Source of the DNA: Alphaproteobacteria bacterium
Lineage (GTDB): Bacteria; Pseudomonadota; Alphaproteobacteria; Caulobacterales; Hyphomonadaceae
NCBI GenBank assembly: GCA_018969425.1
Contig: JAGWYJ010000010.1
Span: forward strand, 1 to 64,000
Length of the DNA: 64,000 nt
Direction of reading: 5' to 3'
In this document: positions 26,045-35,408 of the stretch, in pieces
Numbering within the stretch: position 1 is the stretch's first letter
How the letters are laid out: every line of letters begins with the position of its first letter
Program-made: the position numbers and the translations under genes
The notes under the pieces: model-generated
Seen by the model: only the letters and a program-made list of their open reading frames with translations
What the model was told of the DNA's origin: nothing
Database searches by the model: none

Positions 26045-27649
26045 ATGGCCCTGTCACCCGAAGCTGAAGCCGCACGAAGGCGGACATTCGCCATCATCTC
26101 CCATCCGGACGCCGGCAAGACGACGCTGACGGAGAACCTCCTGTTGAGCGGGGGAGCGATCCGCCTTGCCGGCGCGGTGAGGGCGCGCGGTGAGCGGCGG
26201 CGCACGACCTCCGACTGGATGAAGATCGAGCGCGATCGCGGCATCTCGGTCTCGGCCTCGGTCATGACCTTCGAGTATGACGACTGCGTCTTCAACCTGC
26301 TCGACACTCCGGGCCACGAGGATTTTTCGGAGGATACTTACCGGACGCTGACTGCGGCGGATTCGGCGATCATGGTCCTGGACGCGGCCAAGGGTATCGA
26401 GCCTCAGACACTGAAGCTGTTCGAGGTGTGCCGCCTGCGGGATATTCCGATCATAACCTTCATCAACAAAATGGACCGAGAGGCGCAGGACCCATTCGCG
26501 CTTCTTGAGGAGATCGAACAGAAGCTTGCTCTCGCCCCATCGCCTCTCTACTGGCCGCAGGGATCGGGCGAGCGTTTTCGAGGCATGATGGATCTGTCTC
26601 GTCGCGAGTTTCTGCTTTACCGTCGACATATCGGAGCTGAGGCCGGGCTCGCCCATGAGGTCGAGCGCATCGCTGTGGACGATCCTCGTTTCGGGCAGGT
26701 TCTTGACGACGCTGAGCGCGCAGAGCTCGACGAGCAGAGCGAGACCGCCGCCGGCGTGTGTCTTCCGTTTGATCCCGCCGCCTATCTTGAGGGTCACATG
26801 ACCCCGGTCGTATTCGGATCGGCCCTGCGCCATTTTGGGGTGAGGGCCCTGCTCGACACCATTCGCACCTTCGCTCCCTCGCCGCGTCCTCAGAAGGCTC
26901 AGGTCCGAGGGGTTCCCATGGAGCTGTCGGCGAACCACTCTGAGGTGACGGGCTTTGTGTTCAAGATTCAGGCGAACATGGATCCCAATCATCGCGATCG
27001 CATCGCCTTCTTCCGTATGGTGTCGGGACGCTTTCAGCGCGGGATGAGGCTGAAGACGGCGGCGGGAAAGCTCATCGGCGTGTCCGCACCGGTTATGTTC
27101 ATGGCTCAGGATCGGGAGATCGCCGACGAGGCCTTCGGCGGCGACGTTATCGGCATTCCCAACCACGGCGCCTTGAGGGTTGGAGACGCGCTTTCGGAGA
27201 GCGGGACGGTCCAGTTCAGCGGCATTCCCAACTTCGCGCCGGAAATCCTGAGGCGCGCCCGGGCGCGCGATCCGATGAAGGCCAAGCATCTGCGCAAGGC
27301 CCTCGAGGGTATGGCCGAGGAGGGCGTCACCCAGCTGTTCACGCCCGAGATCGGGTCGGACATGATTGTCGGGGCGGTCGGCCAGCTCCAGATCGAGGTG
27401 ATGGCGGAGCGGGTTGCGACGGAGAACAATCTCGACGTGCTGTTCGAGCCGGCGCCCTATAATGTCGCGCGATGGATCTCGAGCAGCGATTCCCAGAAGC
27501 TTGAGGCCTTCCTTGAGAAGAACCGGTCAGCTGTCGGGCGGGATCTGGACGGACAGCCGGTTTATCTGGCCAAGAATCTCTGGGACGTCGGCTACGTTCA
27601 GGAACGAAATCCCGATATCCGCTTCACCAAGACGCGCGAAAGATCCTGA
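26045..27649 (+). CDS. prfC: Peptide chain release factor 3
   Basis: Translational GTPase that recycles RF1/RF2 after termination. The 534-residue product has the P-loop SHPDAGKTTL (about 19-28), the RF3-specific RRTTSDWMKIERDRGISVSASVM, DTPGHEDFSEDTYRTLTA and NKMDRE, then domain II (VTGFVFKIQANMDPNHRDR) and domain III (GAVGQLQIEVMAERV). ATG at 26045 gives the normal family length. The protein ends close to the DUF2336 stop on the other strand. Confidence 0.96.
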   Translation: MALSPEAEAARRRTFAIISHPDAGKTTLTENLLLSGGAIRLAGAVRARGERRRTTSDWMKIERDRGISVSASVMTFEYDDCVFNLLDTPGHEDFSEDTYRTLTAADSAIMVLDAAKGIEPQTLKLFEVCRLRDIPIITFINKMDREAQDPFALLEEIEQKLALAPSPLYWPQGSGERFRGMMDLSRREFLLYRRHIGAEAGLAHEVERIAVDDPRFGQVLDDAERAELDEQSETAAGVCLPFDPAAYLEGHMTPVVFGSALRHFGVRALLDTIRTFAPSPRPQKAQVRGVPMELSANHSEVTGFVFKIQANMDPNHRDRIAFFRMVSGRFQRGMRLKTAAGKLIGVSAPVMFMAQDREIADEAFGGDVIGIPNHGALRVGDALSESGTVQFSGIPNFAPEILRRARARDPMKAKHLRKALEGMAEEGVTQLFTPEIGSDMIVGAVGQLQIEVMAERVATENNLDVLFEPAPYNVARWISSSDSQKLEAFLEKNRSAVGRDLDGQPVYLAKNLWDVGYVQERNPDIRFTKTRERS

Positions 27650-27653
27650 GAGC

Positions 27654-27682
27654 GGCGAGGCGGGTCAGGCCGCCTGCTCGCC
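27654..27682. terminator. GC-rich hairpin between convergent prfC and DUF2336 genes
   Basis: GGCGAG-GCGG pairs with CCGC-CTCGCC (a three-base bulge CTG on the 3' side), leaving a six-base loop GTCAGG: about ten base pairs. It lies just after the prfC stop and covers the DUF2336 stop, a usual place for a bidirectional transcription stop, but there is no T-run. Confidence 0.35.
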
Positions 27683-28765
27683 CTCTGACTTGATCCGGAC
27701 CTTCCAGAACTTGAGCGCCCGCTGGGCCGCGATGGCCGGCACAAGTTCGTAGAGGTCTCCGAGTTCTTCCGCCTGTTTGACGTTATAGCCCTTGTTATCG
27801 AGCACCAGGCACATGGTGACGAAGATCGGGCGCGGGAAGCCGGCGCCTCGGCAGAGCATGGCCAGGGCGTCGAGATCATTGCTTGAGACGATCCTGTGGG
27901 TGAGATCGAAGGGCGTACCGACGAGGTGGGCCAGTCCGAGCGTGAAGGCGGTGCGCCGCTGTTCGTAGATCAGCCGAACGAGCGTCTCGCCATTGAGTTT
28001 GCCGGAGTTCTGCAGGATGCGGACCTGATCGACCGCAGCCGCATAATCGCTTGGCAGAGCGCCATAGGCGGTGGCGACGCGGGTGCGCCCGATCTCGAGC
28101 GCCGCCTCGAGCTCGGCCGGCGAGACGCCCTGGAAGCGCTCCATGATATGAGCCCGGAGACCAACCTCCACCCGCAGGTAGACAGAGTTGAGGACGTCGA
28201 GCGGCACATTCCTGTTCTTCACCAGCGGCGCCTGGAGAATCGGACTTGTTTCGGCCCGTTCGGCGACTTTCTCGAAGGTCTCCCGACTGATCCGGGCCTC
28301 GTTGTTGGCGAGGAGCGAGGCGACAACGGCGTCCTCTCCCTTTTCCACCAGGGCGGTGGAGATTTTTTCGCCGATATCCGACCGACGGGTCACCGCCAGC
28401 ATGTGGTCTTGCGTCTTCCGGTTGATCACCTCAAGAAGGTCTCGCTCCGTCAGCGCCCTGGATTTTTCGAGAACGGGCCGTGCGACGGCGATGGAGTCCA
28501 TCGCGAGCCTCCGGGCCGTCCGGTTGACCGGGAGGTCCACGCTCGAGATTTTCTCACTGAGTTCGACCCGGACCGCCTCTTCGAGGTCATGCGCGACCGT
28601 GGTCACGAATTCGTCAAACAGGTCAGCTTCGAGATGAGCCCTTGGCGGGGCGCGCGGCGTGATGAAGGCGTCCGTCACCTGCCGAAGCAGCTCACGTCGC
28701 TTCTCGCTTGACGTTTCTCGAGCAAGCTCGAGCAATTTTGCAAAATTCGAGGCGCCCGCGGCCAT
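27665..28765 (-). CDS. DUF2336 domain protein
   Basis: A 366-residue all-helical soluble protein matching the alphaproteobacterial DUF2336 family: NFAKLLELARETSSEKRRELLRQVTDAFI at the start, DLLEVINRKTQDHMLAVTRRSDIGEKISTALVEKG in the middle and SSNDLDALAMLCRGAGFPRPIFVTMCLVL near the end. The helical pairs look HEAT-like. Function is undefined. Upstream, TTAACC within a 12-bp palindrome resembles half of a CtrA site. ATG at 28765. Confidence 0.85.
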   Translation of the reverse strand: MAAGASNFAKLLELARETSSEKRRELLRQVTDAFITPRAPPRAHLEADLFDEFVTTVAHDLEEAVRVELSEKISSVDLPVNRTARRLAMDSIAVARPVLEKSRALTERDLLEVINRKTQDHMLAVTRRSDIGEKISTALVEKGEDAVVASLLANNEARISRETFEKVAERAETSPILQAPLVKNRNVPLDVLNSVYLRVEVGLRAHIMERFQGVSPAELEAALEIGRTRVATAYGALPSDYAAAVDQVRILQNSGKLNGETLVRLIYEQRRTAFTLGLAHLVGTPFDLTHRIVSSNDLDALAMLCRGAGFPRPIFVTMCLVLDNKGYNVKQAEELGDLYELVPAIAAQRALKFWKVRIKSEGEQAA

Positions 28766-28806
28766 GAATCCTATCCCCAGCCCTTAAGACGAGGGTCTAC
28801 ATCACC

Positions 28807-28825
28807 CCGGTTAACCGGCGCTTAC
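28807..28825. promoter_or_regulatory. Palindrome CCGGTTAACCGG and near-match to a CtrA box
   Basis: CCGGTTAACCGG (28807-28818) is perfectly self-complementary. TTAA-N7-TTAC spans 28811-28825, one mismatch from TTAA-N7-TTAA. It lies 42 bases upstream of the DUF2336 start and is the only non-coding DNA between that gene and the ABC-F gene. Confidence 0.35.
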
Positions 28826-28865
28826 GCGTGTCTGTGAAATCTTCCCTAAGGTCGGACGGCGTCTG

Positions 28866-30716
28866 TCATGTTCGTCCGAGCGCCTCCCGTTTTTCCTCGA
28901 GCTCGAGCCATTCGAGCTCATAGGCCTCGAGCTCGGCGCGCGCCGGTCCGCTGCGGGCTGCGAGCTGGGCGAACCGGGCCGGATTGCGTCCGAACAGAGC
29001 CGGGTCGGCCATGTCCGTCTCGATGGCGGCGATCTCGGCCTGTCTCTCGCTCATGAGGCGCACCAGCTCGTCGAGGCGGCGGGCATCCTTGTAGCTCAGC
29101 TTGGCGCTGGGCCGGGCCGCGGCCGGGGAAGGCTGCGGAGGGCTGAAAGACGGAGATTTGGGAGGCTCCGGCGTTCTGGATCGGAAGGCTCTCGCCGAGG
29201 CCGGCCCGTTCTGGGCGACGTAATCGCTGTATCCTCCGGGGGTCTCCAGCCATGCGCCGCCGCCTTCGGGGGTCAGGATTGAGGTTGCGACATTGTCCAC
29301 GAACGCCCGGTCGTGACTGACGAGCAGCAGGGTGCCGTCATAATCCGTCAGCATGTCCTCGAGCAGGTCGAGGGTTTCGATATCGAGATCGTTGGTGGGT
29401 TCGTCGAGCACGAGGAGGTTTGAGGGCCGGGCGAGGGCGAGCGCCAGGGTCAGACGATTGCGTTCCCCGCCGGACAGCGCGCTGACCGGCTGACGCAGTT
29501 GTCGGGAATCGAACATGAAATCCTTCGCATAGGCTGCGACATGGCGGGGGTGGCCTCTCACCATGATCTGATCCCCGCCCAGCGGCGCGAGCGTATCCCA
29601 GAGAGTTTGATCGGCCCTGAGGCTGGCGCGTGTCTGATCGAGGTAGGCGATTTCGAGGGTCTTTGCGAGGCGGACCGTGCCCTGATCCGGAGGGATCTGA
29701 CCCAGGATCAGGCGCAGGAGCGTCGTCTTGCCTGCGCCGTTGGGGCCGATCAGGCCGAGCCTGTCGCCACGCATGATCCTGAGGTCGAGGTTGGAGGCGA
29801 TGACGATTTCGCCTTCCGGCGTAGAGAAGGACTTCGAGACGCCCTTGAGTTCGGCGACCAGCCGGCCTGAGGCTGCGCCGGTCTCGACCGCCAGCTGAGC
29901 GCTTGAGGCTGCGTCGGCCAGCGCGGTCTTGCGCGCGCGACGTTCGGCGCGCATGTCCTGAAGCTTACGAACCCGCCCCATATTGCGCTTTCGACGCGCC
30001 GTCACCCCTCGCGCCAGCCACCTTTCTTCAGCCTTCAGCTGAACGTTCAGCTTGTCGAGCGCGCGTTCTTCCTCGACTTCGACGGCTTCGGCCCAGTCCT
30101 CGAAGTTCCGATAGCCGGCCTCAAGGGTGCGCACGACGCCCTGTCGAAGCCAGGCGACATCGGTTGAGACGGTTTCGAGGAAGCGGCGATCATGGCTGAC
30201 GATCAGGGCTGCGCCCCGAAAGGCGAGAAGTTCTTTCTCAAGGCGTTCGATCGAGGCCACATCGAGATGGTTTGTGGGCTCATCCAGCAGGAGAAGGTCG
30301 GGGCTGAGCGCAAAGGCCCTGGCCAGAGCGATGCGGCGGGCCTGACCGCCGGAAGCCGTCGCGAGCGGAAGGCCTCTTGGGACCTCCCACTCGTCAAGCT
30401 CAGCGTCCGCCCGATAGGTCAGGTCCTCCTCTAGCCCGGCTGCGACATACTCCAGAGCGGTCGAAAAGCCCCGGAAATCGGGCTCCTGCCGCAGATAGAA
30501 GGAGGTGGCGCCGGGCTGACGGAAGACATCCCCGCCGTCGGCTTCGATCTGCCCCGCCAGAAGTCTCATCAGGGTGGATTTTCCTGCGCCGTTTCGCCCG
30601 ACAAGGGCCATGCGGCGTCCTCTGGATAGGGAGATGTCGACGCCGACGAAGAGAGGCGCGCTTCCAAGCGTGAGACGGGCCTCACGCAGGGCGGCGATCG
30701 GAGGGGCAGGCGGCAT
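28866..30716 (-). CDS. uup: ABC-F family ATPase, Uup-like
   Basis: A 616-residue soluble twin-ATPase with no membrane part. First cassette: Walker A GRNGAGKST, signature TASGGQARRIALARA, Walker B LLLLDEPTNHLD. Linker: a basic coiled region (ERWLARGVTARRKRNMGRVRKLQDMRAERRARK). Second cassette: GPNGAGKTT, ALSGGERNRLTLALA, LLVLDEPTNDLD. A C-terminal coiled coil (LDELVRLMSERQAEIAAIETDM...) marks the Uup branch, linked to DNA structure or ribosome work. ATG at 30716 is preferred; AAGG lies nine bases upstream. About 90 bases separate it from PBP1A on the same strand. Confidence 0.92.
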   Translation of the reverse strand: MPPAPPIAALREARLTLGSAPLFVGVDISLSRGRRMALVGRNGAGKSTLMRLLAGQIEADGGDVFRQPGATSFYLRQEPDFRGFSTALEYVAAGLEEDLTYRADAELDEWEVPRGLPLATASGGQARRIALARAFALSPDLLLLDEPTNHLDVASIERLEKELLAFRGAALIVSHDRRFLETVSTDVAWLRQGVVRTLEAGYRNFEDWAEAVEVEEERALDKLNVQLKAEERWLARGVTARRKRNMGRVRKLQDMRAERRARKTALADAASSAQLAVETGAASGRLVAELKGVSKSFSTPEGEIVIASNLDLRIMRGDRLGLIGPNGAGKTTLLRLILGQIPPDQGTVRLAKTLEIAYLDQTRASLRADQTLWDTLAPLGGDQIMVRGHPRHVAAYAKDFMFDSRQLRQPVSALSGGERNRLTLALALARPSNLLVLDEPTNDLDIETLDLLEDMLTDYDGTLLLVSHDRAFVDNVATSILTPEGGGAWLETPGGYSDYVAQNGPASARAFRSRTPEPPKSPSFSPPQPSPAAARPSAKLSYKDARRLDELVRLMSERQAEIAAIETDMADPALFGRNPARFAQLAARSGPARAELEAYELEWLELEEKREALGRT

Positions 30717-30805
30717 GAGGCGTAACCTTTGGAGAGGCGACGCTGACAAGACGTCGGAGGATCTGGATGTCAACCGATAAGGGCTGAACTTGGGGGGCGG
30801 TCCTC

Positions 30806-32749
30806 TCAGCGGGGCGGCTGCACGCTGGCGAACGCCGCCGAGAGCGACCTGAAGAAGGCGAGGCGCGCCTGCTGGTCCGGATCGAGGAAATCTTCCGGTC
30901 GGCTGGCGCCCGGAAGAGGCTCCGGGGTCAGCCCCTCATGGGCCTTTGTCATCACGGAGGCGAAGATCCGCGCCGGCCCCTCTCCCCCTGTCATCCGGCC
31001 CATGGAGGCGTCATCGTCATTTCCGAGCCACACCCCGCAGACATAGCGCGTCGAGTAGCCGAGGAACCAGGCGTCCCGCCAGTCCTGGGAGGTTCCTGTC
31101 TTGCCGGCGATCTGCCAGCCGGGAACCTGGGCGGCGCGTCCCGTTCCCCTGAGGACGACGCGGGACAGCATGGCGTTCATGTCTTCGGTCAGATCGGGCG
31201 GATACAGCCGCTGGGCTGAGCTCGGCGATCGGCGATAGAGGCGATCGCCCCGCGTGTTCCGCACCTCTGTGACGATATACGGGCTCACCTCAAGTCCGCC
31301 CCGGGCCAGAACCCCATAGCCGGTGACGAGATCGAGCAGGGTCGCCTCATCTGAGCCCAGGGCGAGAGAGGGATAATCGCCAAGTTCGGATTTGACCCCG
31401 AAGCGCCGAGCGAGGGCGGCGACCTTGTCGATGCCGATCTCGACGCCGAGCTGGGCGGCGACGGTATTCAGAGAGAGGGCGAGCGCTTCAGAAAGGGTGA
31501 CCGGCCCGCGATAGCCGCCGTCATAGTTCCGCGGCCTCCAGCTGCCGATGCGCACGGGCTCGTCATAGCGTATCGTTCCCGGCTGCAGTCCGGCCTCAAG
31601 AGCGGCGGCGTAGACGAACATCTTGAACGCCGAGCCGGGCTGACGGCGCGCCTGAACGGCGCGGTTGAACTTGGAGGCCTGATAATCCCGTCCTCCCACC
31701 ATGGCGCGGATCGCGCCGTCGGTATCGGCCAGGAGCACTGCGCCTTCCTTCGCGCCTACGGCGCGGGCGAGACCGGCCTCAAGGGCCTCTTCGGCGGCGG
31801 TCTGGAGGGCGAGGTCGAGAGTGAGGGTCACAACGAGGTCAGGAGGCGGGTTCGGAACCAGCAGGCGAACCTGATCCGCGGCGTAGTCGAGCGCATGTCC
31901 GGAAAAAGCGTCGGTCTGTTCCGGCGCGAGGGTGAGCGCTTCGGCGGCGGCCTCCTCTTCCTCCGCTCTGGATATGAAACCCGCCTCCCTCATCTGCGAG
32001 AGAACATAGAGCTGACGGGACCGGACGCGGGGGCTGGCTGCCGCCGAGGAGAAGCGCGAAGGCGCTTTGGGCAGGGCGGCCAGCATCGCCGCCTGAGCGA
32101 GAGTGGCCTTTCGGATGTCGGTTCCGAAATAGATGCGCGAGGCCGCTTCGACCCCGTAGGCGCCGGCGCCGAGATAGATGCGATTGAGATAGAGTTCGAG
32201 AATCTCGTCCTTGGAGAGCTGGTTCTCCAGCTCGAGTGCCAGGCGCGCCTCCTGCGCTTTCCTCATCAGGGTCTGGTCGGTGGTTAGAAAAAGATTTTTG
32301 GCCAGCTGCTGGGTGATGGTCGAGGCGCCCTGAACGGTATGGCCGGCTCTGAGATTCTCGAGCATCGCCCTGACGATGGCGAGGACGTCGACGCCCTCAT
32401 GCTCCTTGAACTTCCTGTCCTCGATCGAGATGAAGGCGTCGATCACGTGGTCAGGCAGTTCTTTCAGGCGCACCACGCGGCCGTAATCGGGGCCGCGCAC
32501 GGCGATCACGGCGCCGGTGGAGTCGATGAAGGCGATGGACGGTTGACGGCTCTGGTCCCAGAGCTCGTCCGTGTCAGGCAGTCTGGGCATGTCTGCGAAC
32601 AGGGCGTTCCAGAGCAGGGCGAGGGTTAGTAGGCCGGTGACTGCGGCGACGCCGGCGGCCCGGAGAAGGGGCGTGCGCCAGCGCCTCACCGTTTCGCCCA
32701 GTCGGGCGAGGCGCGAGCGGATCGTCTGAGAAGGACTTTCGCGTGTCAT
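30806..32749 (-). CDS. Penicillin-binding protein 1A (bifunctional)
   Basis: Class A PBP that polymerises and cross-links peptidoglycan. The 647-residue protein has a cytosolic basic head, one membrane anchor (about 29-49), a GT51 transglycosylase domain with Glu110 in SIEDRKFKEHEGVD and GASTITQQLAKNLFL, and a transpeptidase domain with RQPGSAFKMF (SxxK), SLNT (SxN) and AGKTGTSQDW (KTG). No extra domains are seen, and the protein is shorter than E. coli PBP1A. Located in a same-strand series with the ABC-F gene and the repeat lipoprotein. Confidence 0.93.
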   Translation of the reverse strand: MTRESPSQTIRSRLARLGETVRRWRTPLLRAAGVAAVTGLLTLALLWNALFADMPRLPDTDELWDQSRQPSIAFIDSTGAVIAVRGPDYGRVVRLKELPDHVIDAFISIEDRKFKEHEGVDVLAIVRAMLENLRAGHTVQGASTITQQLAKNLFLTTDQTLMRKAQEARLALELENQLSKDEILELYLNRIYLGAGAYGVEAASRIYFGTDIRKATLAQAAMLAALPKAPSRFSSAAASPRVRSRQLYVLSQMREAGFISRAEEEEAAAEALTLAPEQTDAFSGHALDYAADQVRLLVPNPPPDLVVTLTLDLALQTAAEEALEAGLARAVGAKEGAVLLADTDGAIRAMVGGRDYQASKFNRAVQARRQPGSAFKMFVYAAALEAGLQPGTIRYDEPVRIGSWRPRNYDGGYRGPVTLSEALALSLNTVAAQLGVEIGIDKVAALARRFGVKSELGDYPSLALGSDEATLLDLVTGYGVLARGGLEVSPYIVTEVRNTRGDRLYRRSPSSAQRLYPPDLTEDMNAMLSRVVLRGTGRAAQVPGWQIAGKTGTSQDWRDAWFLGYSTRYVCGVWLGNDDDASMGRMTGGEGPARIFASVMTKAHEGLTPEPLPGASRPEDFLDPDQQARLAFFRSLSAAFASVQPPR

Positions 32750-32871
32750 CTCGTCCCGTCGGGAAAGGAGGCCCGGCGCGCGGAGGACCGGAGAGGCGGC
32801 TTATAGGGCTCCTTCGTCGCGTCGGCGAGGTGAATTTCCGACGCGACGAGCTGAGGAGCCCTGGCGAGCGC

Positions 32872-34365
32872 CTACTCCGCTTCGGACCGTTGTCCGTCGC
32901 CGACAGACAGGCTCGTTCCGCCGCCGGATGAAGAGGGCTGCGGTGCAGGCGGCGGAGGCGGCGGCGGAGGCGCTGGAGGAGGGGGCGCAGGCGGTGGCGG
33001 CGGAGAGCTGACCGGCTGGCCCGCAGGCCCCGGTTCGCTCACCGGTCCGAAGTCGGTCGGACGGGACAGATCCCGACCGATCCGCTCGCGCGGGGCTTCC
33101 GGAGCGAACTCCATCGGCGGGGCGGCCGAGCTTCCCGGTCCGGGCGGGCGGTCGCGGCGCCGGTCAGGGCGGACATCAGGTTCGCGGGGTTCCGGCCGGT
33201 TGTCTTCGCCCAGTCCCGGTTCGGGTCGGGGCGGTTCGCTGACCGGCGGGCGGTCCCGGTCCGCTTCGCGGGGACGCGGCGTCACGGGCGGGGGGGCGGG
33301 GGGCGGTCCGGAGGGAGGGCCGCCTCCTCCGGCTGCGGGGGGCGGAGGCGGGCTGGGGGGCGTGATCGAGCCTCCTCCGCCGCCTGAGGCCCCGCCTCTC
33401 GGGTCGCGGTCTCTGTTCCGATCCCGGTCGCGATCGCGATCGTCATAGCGCTCCCGATCCCGGTCTCGACGACGCAGCTCGTCCATGCGGCGCCAGGCGT
33501 CGGAGTAGTAAAAGCCCCAGGGATAGGAGTTGCGGTAGCTTTCATAGGCCCAGTAGGTGTCGAGCCGGCGCGCAAACAGCCACGCGTCGTAGTCGCGTCG
33601 CCGCAGATCGTCGATGGCGCGCTGCGCCTCGGATCTCCAAGATCCGTAGGGGTTCTGGTCGAGATAATCGCCGTAGGACGACAGCGTGTTCCGACGGATC
33701 GCCGCCCGCCACGCGTCATCGTCCCTCAGGCGAAAGTCTTCAAGCCACTCCCGCGCGTCTGCGCGCCGTTCCGATCGCGGCCAGATGCGAAGGAAATCCT
33801 CCACCGCCCGCGGCGATCCCGAGCGGATCGCGCGGACGAACGCCCCCTCGTCGGTCTTCCACAGGGCGTCCAGGGCGCGCTGCGCCTCGCCGGCATGCGC
33901 GCCTCTGGGCCAGCGTTCGAGAAAGTCCTCAAGAGGCTCGATGGAGGAGCCGCCCTTGAGGGCGGTCCACTCCGCCAGCTCCTCAGCGATCAGCCGGGGC
34001 CGGGCGGCCTCCTCCCGGAGACGTTCGGCTTCTGCGGCGTTAGAGCCCCAGGTTGAGTAGCGATAGAGATAGTCGAGATAGGCCTGCTCAGTCCCTAGCC
34101 GTCGGGCCTCTGCGAAATCCCGGATCTCCTGAGCCCGGAGGGCGTCGATCCGGCTTCGCGCTGCTGCTGCGTTGGCGCTCTCGGGATGCTGGCGGATGAA
34201 GGTGTCGTAAGCCGGCGGCGCGTCAGCCTGAGAGGCAATGCGCCAGTCGCGTTCGAGGATCTCTTCAGGGCTTGGGCCGGAGACGCAGCCGGCGGCGAGC
34301 GCCAGAAGACTGACGGCTGCGAGGCTGGAGCGGAAGGCGGAGGCGGCGTGGATCGATCGGGTCAT
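32872..34365 (-). CDS. Repeat- and proline-rich lipoprotein
   Basis: A 497-residue predicted lipoprotein: signal peptide with lipobox LAAG-Cys27. Residues 45-300 contain six copies of a roughly 28-residue helical repeat, consensus aY..YL...P.G....EA...L..L, e.g. SYGDYLDQNPYGSWRSEAQRAIDDL and PLEDFLERWPRGAHAGEAQRALDAL. An RD-rich stretch follows (RDRDRDRNRDRD) and then about 150 residues of Pro/Gly low complexity. Related repeats occur in the TIR-MORN protein at 17.5 kb. GGGAG lies eight bases before the ATG. No family recognised; structural or scaffold role is inference. Confidence 0.78.
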   Translation of the reverse strand: MTRSIHAASAFRSSLAAVSLLALAAGCVSGPSPEEILERDWRIASQADAPPAYDTFIRQHPESANAAAARSRIDALRAQEIRDFAEARRLGTEQAYLDYLYRYSTWGSNAAEAERLREEAARPRLIAEELAEWTALKGGSSIEPLEDFLERWPRGAHAGEAQRALDALWKTDEGAFVRAIRSGSPRAVEDFLRIWPRSERRADAREWLEDFRLRDDDAWRAAIRRNTLSSYGDYLDQNPYGSWRSEAQRAIDDLRRRDYDAWLFARRLDTYWAYESYRNSYPWGFYYSDAWRRMDELRRRDRDRERYDDRDRDRDRNRDRDPRGGASGGGGGSITPPSPPPPPAAGGGGPPSGPPPAPPPVTPRPREADRDRPPVSEPPRPEPGLGEDNRPEPREPDVRPDRRRDRPPGPGSSAAPPMEFAPEAPRERIGRDLSRPTDFGPVSEPGPAGQPVSSPPPPPAPPPPAPPPPPPPPAPQPSSSGGGTSLSVGDGQRSEAE

Positions 34366-34455
34366 GGTTTAATCTCCCTGATGACGAGCCTAGACCGCCA
34401 AGATGAACGGCGACGGAACAGGTTCGGCCGGTTGGTCGCTTGCCGCCGGTCTGTG

Positions 34456-35274
34456 TCAGCGCCCTGTGAACCGGGGCGGTCGTTTTTCGAGGAAGTGAGC
34501 GACCCCTTCCCGGAAGTCTTCCGAAACGAAGCTGGCCGGCATGTCGGCGTTGGCGCTCTCGATCGCTTCTCCGAGCGACTGGAACTGGGCGTTCCACAAT
34601 TCGCGTTTCATCTCGCGCAGCGAACGGGGCGAGACTTCGCTGGCCAGCATCTTCGCGTAAGCCATGACTTCGCTCTCGAACTCGGCTGCCGGAATGACCC
34701 GGCTGACCAGTCCCATGGAGAGAGCGTCGGCGGCGCTGATCACGCGGGCCGAGTAGAGAAGGTCGGCGGCGTTCGCAAATCCCACCAGACGCGGCAGGAG
34801 CCAGGAGACGCCGTGCTCGGCGATGAGGCCGCGTCGGGAGAAGGCGGTCGTGAACTTCGCGGCGTCGGATGCGAACCGGATATCGGCGTAAAGCGAGAGG
34901 ACGAGGCCCAGACCGGCGCAGGCCCCGTTGATCGCGCACAGGATGGGTTTGGGTACGGAGGGAAGCCAGGAATAGAGCTTCCGGAAATCGTCTCTCGCCT
35001 CGGGGTCGAACGGCGGGGGAGGTGCGGCTGTCGCATTTCCGCCATCGCCTGACTGTATGCCCTGAAGCGTCGTCATGTCTGCTCCCGCGCAGAACCCGCG
35101 CCCGGCCCCGGTGAGAATGATGACGCGCACATTCGGGTCGTCCGCCGCCTCTCTCATGGCGGCCCGGACCTCCGCATCCATCTGGGAGCGCCAGGCGTTC
35201 AGCCGGTCGGGTCGGTTGAGCCGGACGACGGCCACGCCGTCCTCGGCGCTGTAGAGGATGTCCTGATAGGCCAT
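34456..35274 (-). CDS. Enoyl-CoA hydratase/isomerase family protein
   Basis: A 272-residue crotonase-fold protein. Signature parts: VAVVRLNRPDRLNAW, VIILTGAGRGFCAGADM (oxyanion hole), PKPILCAINGACAGLGLVLSLYADIRFAS, and RGLIAEHGVSWLLPRLVGFANAADLLYSARVISA. The residue pair at the active site includes the acidic Glu of RGLIAEHG. A 14-residue Gly/Ala/Pro insert (GDGGNATAAPPPPF) follows the oxyanion segment. ATG at 35274 with GGGAG nine to ten bases upstream. Divergent from the aldehyde dehydrogenase. Confidence 0.9.
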   Translation of the reverse strand: MAYQDILYSAEDGVAVVRLNRPDRLNAWRSQMDAEVRAAMREAADDPNVRVIILTGAGRGFCAGADMTTLQGIQSGDGGNATAAPPPPFDPEARDDFRKLYSWLPSVPKPILCAINGACAGLGLVLSLYADIRFASDAAKFTTAFSRRGLIAEHGVSWLLPRLVGFANAADLLYSARVISAADALSMGLVSRVIPAAEFESEVMAYAKMLASEVSPRSLREMKRELWNAQFQSLGEAIESANADMPASFVSEDFREGVAHFLEKRPPRFTGR

Positions 35275-35408
35275 GAGCGCGTTCTCCCTGGTCAAGCCTG
35301 CACGAAGGGGCACCTTAGACCAGCCGTCGGGGAATGGGAGGGGCGGAGTTGCCCGAAGCCCGGATACGGTTCAAGGAAACCCTATCGATGAGAACGCGAG
35401 GACGGTTC

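Noticed and set aside
33250-33460. GC-rich low-complexity DNA as a possible mobile or satellite repeat
   Set aside because: It is explained as coding sequence for the RD- and Pro/Gly-rich part of the lipoprotein.
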